Part shown: one piece after another, positions 57,477-64,000 of the stretch
Numbering within the stretch: the stretch's first letter is position 1
How the letters are laid out: every line of letters starts with the position of its first letter
From: Psettodes erumei
Lineage: Eukaryota; Chordata; Actinopteri; Pleuronectiformes; Psettodidae
Assembly (NCBI GenBank): GCA_016785225.1
Contig: JAFBJZ010000912.1
Coordinates: 124,001-188,000 of the forward strand
Direction: 5' to 3'
DNA length: 64,000 nt
The notes under the pieces: generated by a model
What the model was told of the DNA's origin: nothing
The model's input: only the letters and a program-made list of their open reading frames with translations
Database searches by the model: none
Made by a program: the position numbers and the translations under genes

Positions 57477-59873
57477 TAAACCTCAATTTTGAATCTTTCC
57501 TCTCAACTTTAGCGCACAAGTTGGAGGCTTTGAGTGGGACCATCTGAATCCCAGGCTCAGGTGGGCAGAAAGTACAAAAAATTAATTTAGTAAGGTGAAC
57601 TGTTCTGGAAATGCCTATGCAAATCCTAACGACACGGGAGTTCTGCTGGGTCTAGCAGGCCTAAACTGTCCGCAGGGAGGTAGACGACGAGATGTTTCAC
57701 ATTAATTAAATCTGCCATATGTTGGCACTCTCTTCACATCCCAGGCAACATGTCCCACAGCACAGCAGATGCGACAAAGTGTCGGCTGCTTTGGAATTGA
57801 AATCTATCAGGACTTGAACATGAGAGAGCGAGTGAACCAGCCAGTCACTGCTTCTGTCCTCTTCCAGGTTTTGTGCAGCTTGGCAGACGTCACAGTCATC
57901 CGTCCGAATGCTTGCCAAAGGGAGCGAGTAACATGTGGTCAGTTGTCCTATTATTTTGTACTTTCATCTTTGTATTTCAATATTGTTTTGAATGAAAACA
58001 AAGTAAATGGTGTTTTGATGGATTGTTTTTTTCCTTTGTGCTGTAAATGCAAACATGATGGCTTGAGCTGAATCCGACGGTCCAAAGACAACTTCAGATG
58101 GATCATTATATTTCTTTGCACACAGTGAGTCTCATGGAAGCTACTTACAGTGACATCAAGATTTCTGCTGAATGGCTCTCCGCAGCTTGAGAGTGAGATG
58201 ATCTCTGGCCTTGTCAGTTCACTCTTTGTTGTGATCATCTATACATGGAGTTTCTTTTTTAATCTCTGTAGTAAGTTTGTAGTTTGAGTAGAAGGCCTCT
58301 CTGGGAGCTTTGGTCGATAGCATGCTCATGGAGCAAAGCTTGATGGGCCTTTTTAGATCAATAATTCCTCAAACTGCATCAACAGGGATTAACTACCCCT
58401 TTGAGAGAGCTTCTCAGGTCAAAGCTCAGCTCATTTAACAGCTAATTAGGTGCTCTATATTGAGCATATGGTTCTTGTGAAGCCTCTGTTTCAGCAGAAC
58501 ATGCATTTAATGCTGATTTTGCACATGCTGGTCAGTGGCACTGCTGTGGTCCTGCTTTGGCTAACAATGAGTATGATGGAGTCCATTTACCCTCAGTAGC
58601 TTTGAAGTTTTCTGTTTTATTTTGGTTTTGATCAATAATGGTAGATCACCTGCAGTATATCCATTCACCTGAGTAATGTCAAATTGTCTAGTAGAGTTTT
58701 TAAGCACCATTCCTTTTAAAACCAGAGCAAATCATCATGATGTCATAGTGGAGCATCAATTGTCCCTCCATTACCCGATCAATCAAGCCAGCATGCCACT
58801 GGCAACTTCCTCTAACCATTACATTTCAAGACAAGTGGTGCAGCAGATTCGCTGTTCATTACTCATCAGCTACCAAGCTAATGTCTAGCTGTGTTCTGCC
58901 GTAGTAAAACTCATGCTCCCTTTTGTTAATGTGGCTGCAGGCAGTGTCTTTTGTGTGTGGAATAATACACAGCCACGCTGCAGAGGAGACCAGACTATAG
59001 GTCCCTTCATAACAGACCCCTCTGATTATATTTATGAAATTCAATTACTCTGACACAGACAGATGGACTTGCTGTCAGTGGGGACGCTCGTCATTTGTTA
59101 GCATCAGCGGACATGTCAGCCCTGAGGTACTGATGGGACCGTGGCTGTGTGACTGGAAACAAAAGAGGGGAGGGATGGAAAAGCAAGAGAAAGCAAGATC
59201 AAGCTTTACCAGCAGTCTGACATGGTGTAGGCCTGAACAGCCTGCCTTCATTTAAAAGGAATAGTTTGACATTCACTTTGTCTTTTTTCTGTCTAACTCA
59301 TGACTTAAAGTCAGGATATCATGGCCTGTGACCATTGATTTAATTTTGACCATTCTTATTATAGTCTGTCTCTTGCAAATATCCTAATTTTAGTGCAACA
59401 ATGATCCACTGGAGTATCGCTTTGATGATGATGAAGATGTTTTGGGAGTCATTGCATGTATATTGAGGACAGAATGGTGAAGAGAAATGGACAATATCAG
59501 CTACAGAAAATTTCTTGTCCTAGATCAGCAGCAGTCTTAGGACATCCAAAATACAGCTCAGACCCAACTATACCTGATATGTTTTTTGTAGTCGGGGTCC
59601 ATCTCCCCATTGTTTCTACTTCATCCCATCTGTTTCTCTTCCTTTTCAACATATTGAAATTGGATGTCTCATATACTGTTTCAGTGAATATGAATTCTAT
59701 TCAAATTAAACTGAAAGGAAAAGATACAGTACTTGGGCCTTTAATCCAGATCCATGCTGCTCAGTTCGGTGCCCTCATGGTGAATTATGGATGAGTCTGA
59801 AAATTAAAACTAGTTGGAAATTCACTGAGAAACTGCTGACATTGTTCGTATACCTTGATCTAGACAATGGGAG

Positions 59874-59916
<43 letters not shown>

Positions 59917-62900
59917 GGGAGGGATAACAGGTAGGACGGTGGTTCAATGCAAAATATGTTAGGTAAAAGCCAAATAAAGGAAAGGAGAAACTGCATCAGT
60001 CTTTGTGTGCAGCTCCAGCCTTATACTAAGCTATAGTCCAACTTGTCTAAAAGACTTCCATGAAGGAGAAGAGAAGATGAAACTCAGACATTTTCACACT
60101 GGCTGTTTTCAATGAAAGTATAGCTGGGAGTGAAAGGATGAAAGAGATGCCAAACAGAAGGAGGGGGGGGGAAAGTGGGCAATGGACCAACACTGACATC
60201 TAAAACATCTGAGTGTAGCTCACTTTAAAAAGATTTGGGCTGGGTTTCTGAAAACTTCCCGGAAGAAAGACTCTCCTCAGGGTGAAATCCTTTAGAGGAG
60301 CTTGGTTCCTGGCTGGTTGGGGGGGCTGGGGCGTCAGCGGGTTGTCTGATTGAACACTAGTAGACAGGCTGATCTACTGTATTCTGCTGAGAGCACCTCT
60401 GGGCTACAGCGCCAGCAATGTTGGCGCTCACTCTGTCTTCTTATTTAAAACATCTATTATCTGTTTAATGCAGTCAAGAGGCTTGTTACTGCTACTGTCG
60501 CATCAGTGGTGGAAAAATAGCTAAGTACATTTACTCAGCTATTCCCAACCTTTTCCGATTGTGACCGTAGTGTCTTATTTTGGCACCTTGTCTGTGAGTT
60601 GGTAGCAGCTGCATCAAAGCTTCAAACTGGTACCTTTCTTTTGGTAAAATATCTCGATACTTCCAAGACCACCTTTTATTAGGTTTAGGCAGATAAAAGA
60701 TGTCTTACAAATGTTATTTACCCACTGAGGAGCCTGAAGATGAGCCTGTTGTTACTCGCCTCATGTTTAATGCTGCTGCGTTATTTCTCTCTCAATGAGA
60801 GATCCTGCCACTGCTTCATTGCACAACAATGAAAAAAAAGCTCAAAGTAACTCCGGTGTTTCACAAGCCATGGGCACTTCTTAAAATGAAACATTTGGAA
60901 TGCCTATTACCTCCGATTGTAATATGCCTAATTACCCATTGTAGTATCACAGCAGTTTAGTAGTCACCATATGCCCTCATGGGCTGTGTTTTCCACCCAA
61001 TAGAGCAATAAAGGACAAGATCAAATGAGCATTTAATTATTGCAAAGATGTAAACCTATGATGTAGATCCTGCTGACAGTTGAGAGATGACTCCAACCCC
61101 AATAGTACATATGGTGCTTTAAATGGATGAAGCTTGTTCACTGGTATTTGACATATTTGTTTTTGCAACTCTCTGATGTCTTTTGCAGCGTGCATGTGCG
61201 TTTGTGTGCTCTTGTGTGAGAAAGAGATGCTGATGATGCTAAGTTTGATGGGGGCCTGCTTGCATTTACCTTGAGGAGCTGTACCCAGCTCTGCCAGCTG
61301 GCCTTTTGATGTTCACTATGAAAGCCCCTTATTAGGATCAGTAGAAAACACAATAAATAATCTGTGAGTGAACTTGCGCTGGAAACAGACGCTGGGGAGA
61401 GATGTCATAAAAATGCAGCTTTCACTACAAAAGATATCGCAGCCAAGCTGAAGGAGCTGGTGTTCTCTTTTTTCCTTCTTTTTCATTTTGCAAAAAAGAG
61501 GCAGCCATTTTCAGATGCTATGAACAGAGAGAGCAGAACAGCAGAGGCAGAGAGGAAAAGATGACCAATGAAGAGCCCGGGTGCATATAGAGAGCTGGTG
61601 TGTTTGTGTGTGTGCATGTGTATGGGGGAAAATAACATTATTTGAATGATGGGTGTGACAGAGGCTGATGCCTACTCAGGGGCAGAGTGGCTTCAGTAAT
61701 AAAGATACTGGAGCTCAAGTTGGTTTCATTCCATCTTCAATGCTCCCTAATCTCACCATAAAGGACGTCTTCGGCTCCCAGTAAGGAGAGTGACAAATGA
61801 AATCTGTGCCAGTGCTACTGGGACTTTAATGGTTGTGGCAATAGAGAAAAAGGTGCTGAGCTTAAATGTCAGCAGAAACTGATGTATTCTTTCATCATTT
61901 AAAAAACAACCCATAAAACTGTTGTGGAAAATTGTGGAAATCAGTGTACAGTAGCTCCCAGCACTTAAGAGGCTGAGAGAAATAATAAATATTGCGTGAT
62001 GTGAAAAGCTAATAAGTAAAATGCTAATAAGTCTGTTGGAATGTCCATTGCCTAGTGTGTCTATTGTTATCAACAGCACTTTTTCACAAGTCATTTCAAC
62101 AGGATTGTCGGCAGGCTGTGTATTTGCTCTCACCAGGCCTCCTGACCTTTTCTTAAATCAGTGCTTTCCTATGAGGAGGGCAATTTGTGAAACTCACAGA
62201 CAGGCAGCTATTGCCTGTCTGCTCCTGGTTGACATCACTGTCAGGTCTCTAACAGCCACAGCTACATTCTGTACCCTGAGCATGCAGACACAGGTATGTT
62301 TATGTTCACATAAATGTACACTGAAAGACATCAACTTTGATCACAGCATGTGGTTACCTGTCAAGTGTGTCATGGAGAGAGCTCATCATTTGCCAACTTT
62401 CTGGCTGCTCACCCAGATAAGGACCATAAAGAATCGAGTGTGGGATAATGAACCTGGAAGACTCCATGACCAGGGCCAACTCCAAGGACCTTCCTTCCTT
62501 TGCTCCCACATCTCATTATAATCTGCATTTGGTTGAGACTGGTGATTACACATCAGGCGTTGGGGCCAAGTAGAGGAAGGGAGGTTTTCTCATAAAAGAG
62601 CTGATTCGACTGACACCGATACAACACTGGTGCTGGAAGGTCAAGAGGGTGCTCATCAAAACACTGTTGAAAGCTGGTTCACACTGTTCACACTCCTTGA
62701 TGCCTGTGACCTGGAGCTGTGAAAGTGAGCAAAGAAGCTGTGCTGTTCATCTGTCTTGAATTTTAATAGCCAATCAAGCCTGACTAAGGGGAAAATGTTG
62801 TTGCTTTTTCTTTTTCAGCTATTGGTGGGCACCATGTCGAAACCAAAGAAATTCAAGTTTGAGTCTGAACACAACATTAGTTGCAATCTGAATGTGATTC

Positions 62901-64000
62901 TTCACTGATCCCTGCAGAAAAACTCTCCTTTTGCTTGCTGCCGTTGATGGTGTAGATCAGTGGAGATTCTTGCCTGCTCAAACTTTCATCTTTAAACCTC
63001 TCGGCTTGAGGGCGATCTTCCTCCTCCACCCTGTTAGCAGGCCTCAATCCTCAGACAGATTTTAGTTTATCATGCTATTTTTTTAAGGTTACAGGAAAAT
63101 GACAAATATCTGAACTTCAGAAATCTCTTTTTCTCTGTTATCCACACTTGCAAATCACCGCTCAACTGCTTCCACATTTAACCTCTCAACACAAGCTGTT
63201 GTTAAAGCAGCATGCACTGACATATAAAAGAGAAAATGCATTAACAAACAACTGAACTGATGAAAATAACTTTCAGAAATGTTTGTCTGATTTAAAAAAA
63301 CAGCAGAAAGTAGAAAGTCTGTGATGTTATCAGTGTGATACCAGTGTACCCACTTCAGCTTTTAACATGTTCAGCATGTTTTATATTCTGCAAATGTGTA
63401 TGTGGTCTTGCCTCTGCATCTCTGAACAAGGGGTTTGTTTGGAGAACACTGTGATGGAGAATAGTAGTGTCCCCAGTGATGCAGTCATAAAAACACTCAC
63501 AATGCCAGAGTCTTGAGAGAATGTTTATATCCTGGTGCGGTCAGCTTTGCAAGGCAGCTTTTCTGAAGTTTTCTGAAATCATGTGTTTCAATATGCAAAG
63601 GAGGCATTATCAAATGCCCTAATTTGTATAGATTTCCAGAACTGAAATCTGAACTTTGAATCAAGCCAGGTTCAAAATTCCTGTTCCATTTTATCAACAT
63701 ATTAAAGCTGAATGTTTTTACAGAAGAAGAATCTCTTTTTGATCACTCTAAAAATCAGTAAATACTGTAAACAGCCAAATGAAATGAATTTTCACATTTT
63801 TTATGAATATTTTGAACATTTTTAAATAAAGTGTTATTCAAATCAGGCTATGAATGATATATGAACAAAACTGTCCAAAAACCCCTCCAGAATATAGATA
63901 GGAATAAAACTGGGAAGTTTGATGCATGTAAATGCTACTGAAATGAAAATTTCTGGCCTGTTGCTTGTTGCATTCTGGAGTATCAGAAACAACTCATGTT
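57477..64000. other. Right-hand stretch without a recognised gene
   Basis: No conserved protein segment or good exon chain was found on either strand. The open frame at 57769-58071 has no motif I recognise. The region may be intergenic or lie in a long intron of a gene beyond the window. Confidence 0.4.
59876..59912. repeat. (TG)n microsatellite
   Basis: About 18 TG units in DNA with no recognised gene. Confidence 0.92.

Noticed and set aside
57769..58071. 100-aa open frame considered as a host exon
   Set aside because: No family motif or convincing splice acceptor was found, and the opposite strand is also open over the same stretch.

Overview
The window is nuclear DNA from a vertebrate, most likely a ray-finned (teleost) fish. 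Exons are split by short GT-AG introns, many only 70-150 bp, CA/TG microsatellites are frequent, and much of the rest is retroelement debris. The predicted proteins match conserved vertebrate families residue by residue. No prokaryotic operon, CRISPR array or rRNA gene was seen.

Four host genes can be read. (1) 1-8404, minus strand: washc4 (SWIP, a WASH-complex subunit), reconstructed as 33 exons giving 1157 codons; the last exon runs off the left edge. (2) 10729-16448, plus strand: a slc41a2-like Mg2+ transporter in 10 coding exons, 509 aa, divergent from washc4. (3) about 28.1-37.4 kb, plus strand: a large disordered nuclear-type protein (1447 aa, nearly all in one exon), called resf1 (retroelement silencing factor 1) mainly from its architecture and its neighbour. 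(4) 39377-41187, minus strand: etfbkmt, the mitochondrial ETF-beta lysine methyltransferase, 3 exons, tail-to-tail with resf1. In human, washc4/SLC41A2 lie together on 12q and RESF1/ETFBKMT together on 12p, so the window joins two blocks that are apart in human.

The 16.4-28.1 kb gap and the 41.2-64 kb arm hold no confident host exon and are rich in mobile-element remnants. An ERV-type solo LTR family (LTR-A; TATA box, AATAAA, TG...CA ends) has five sizeable copies and at least three fragments. Further solo LTRs with target-site duplications are at 14637-15147 (inside slc41a2), 38868-39276, 54391-54856 and probably 56213-57470. A 758-bp TTAA-type MITE at 28821-29578 in resf1 intron 1 carries a 120-bp TG tract. 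LINE fragments lie at about 30.72-31.04 and 42.14-42.35 kb. An isolated promoter-like segment with a strong splice donor is at 23.08-23.31 kb.

The four genes do not form one pathway: washc4 acts on endosomal actin, slc41a2 on Mg2+ transport, resf1 on chromatin silencing of retroelements and etfbkmt on mitochondrial electron transfer flavoprotein. I found nothing that looks like a wholly new biological system. The most useful new observations are the precise solo-LTR and MITE boundaries, the alternative resf1 C-terminus, and the joined gene neighbourhood.
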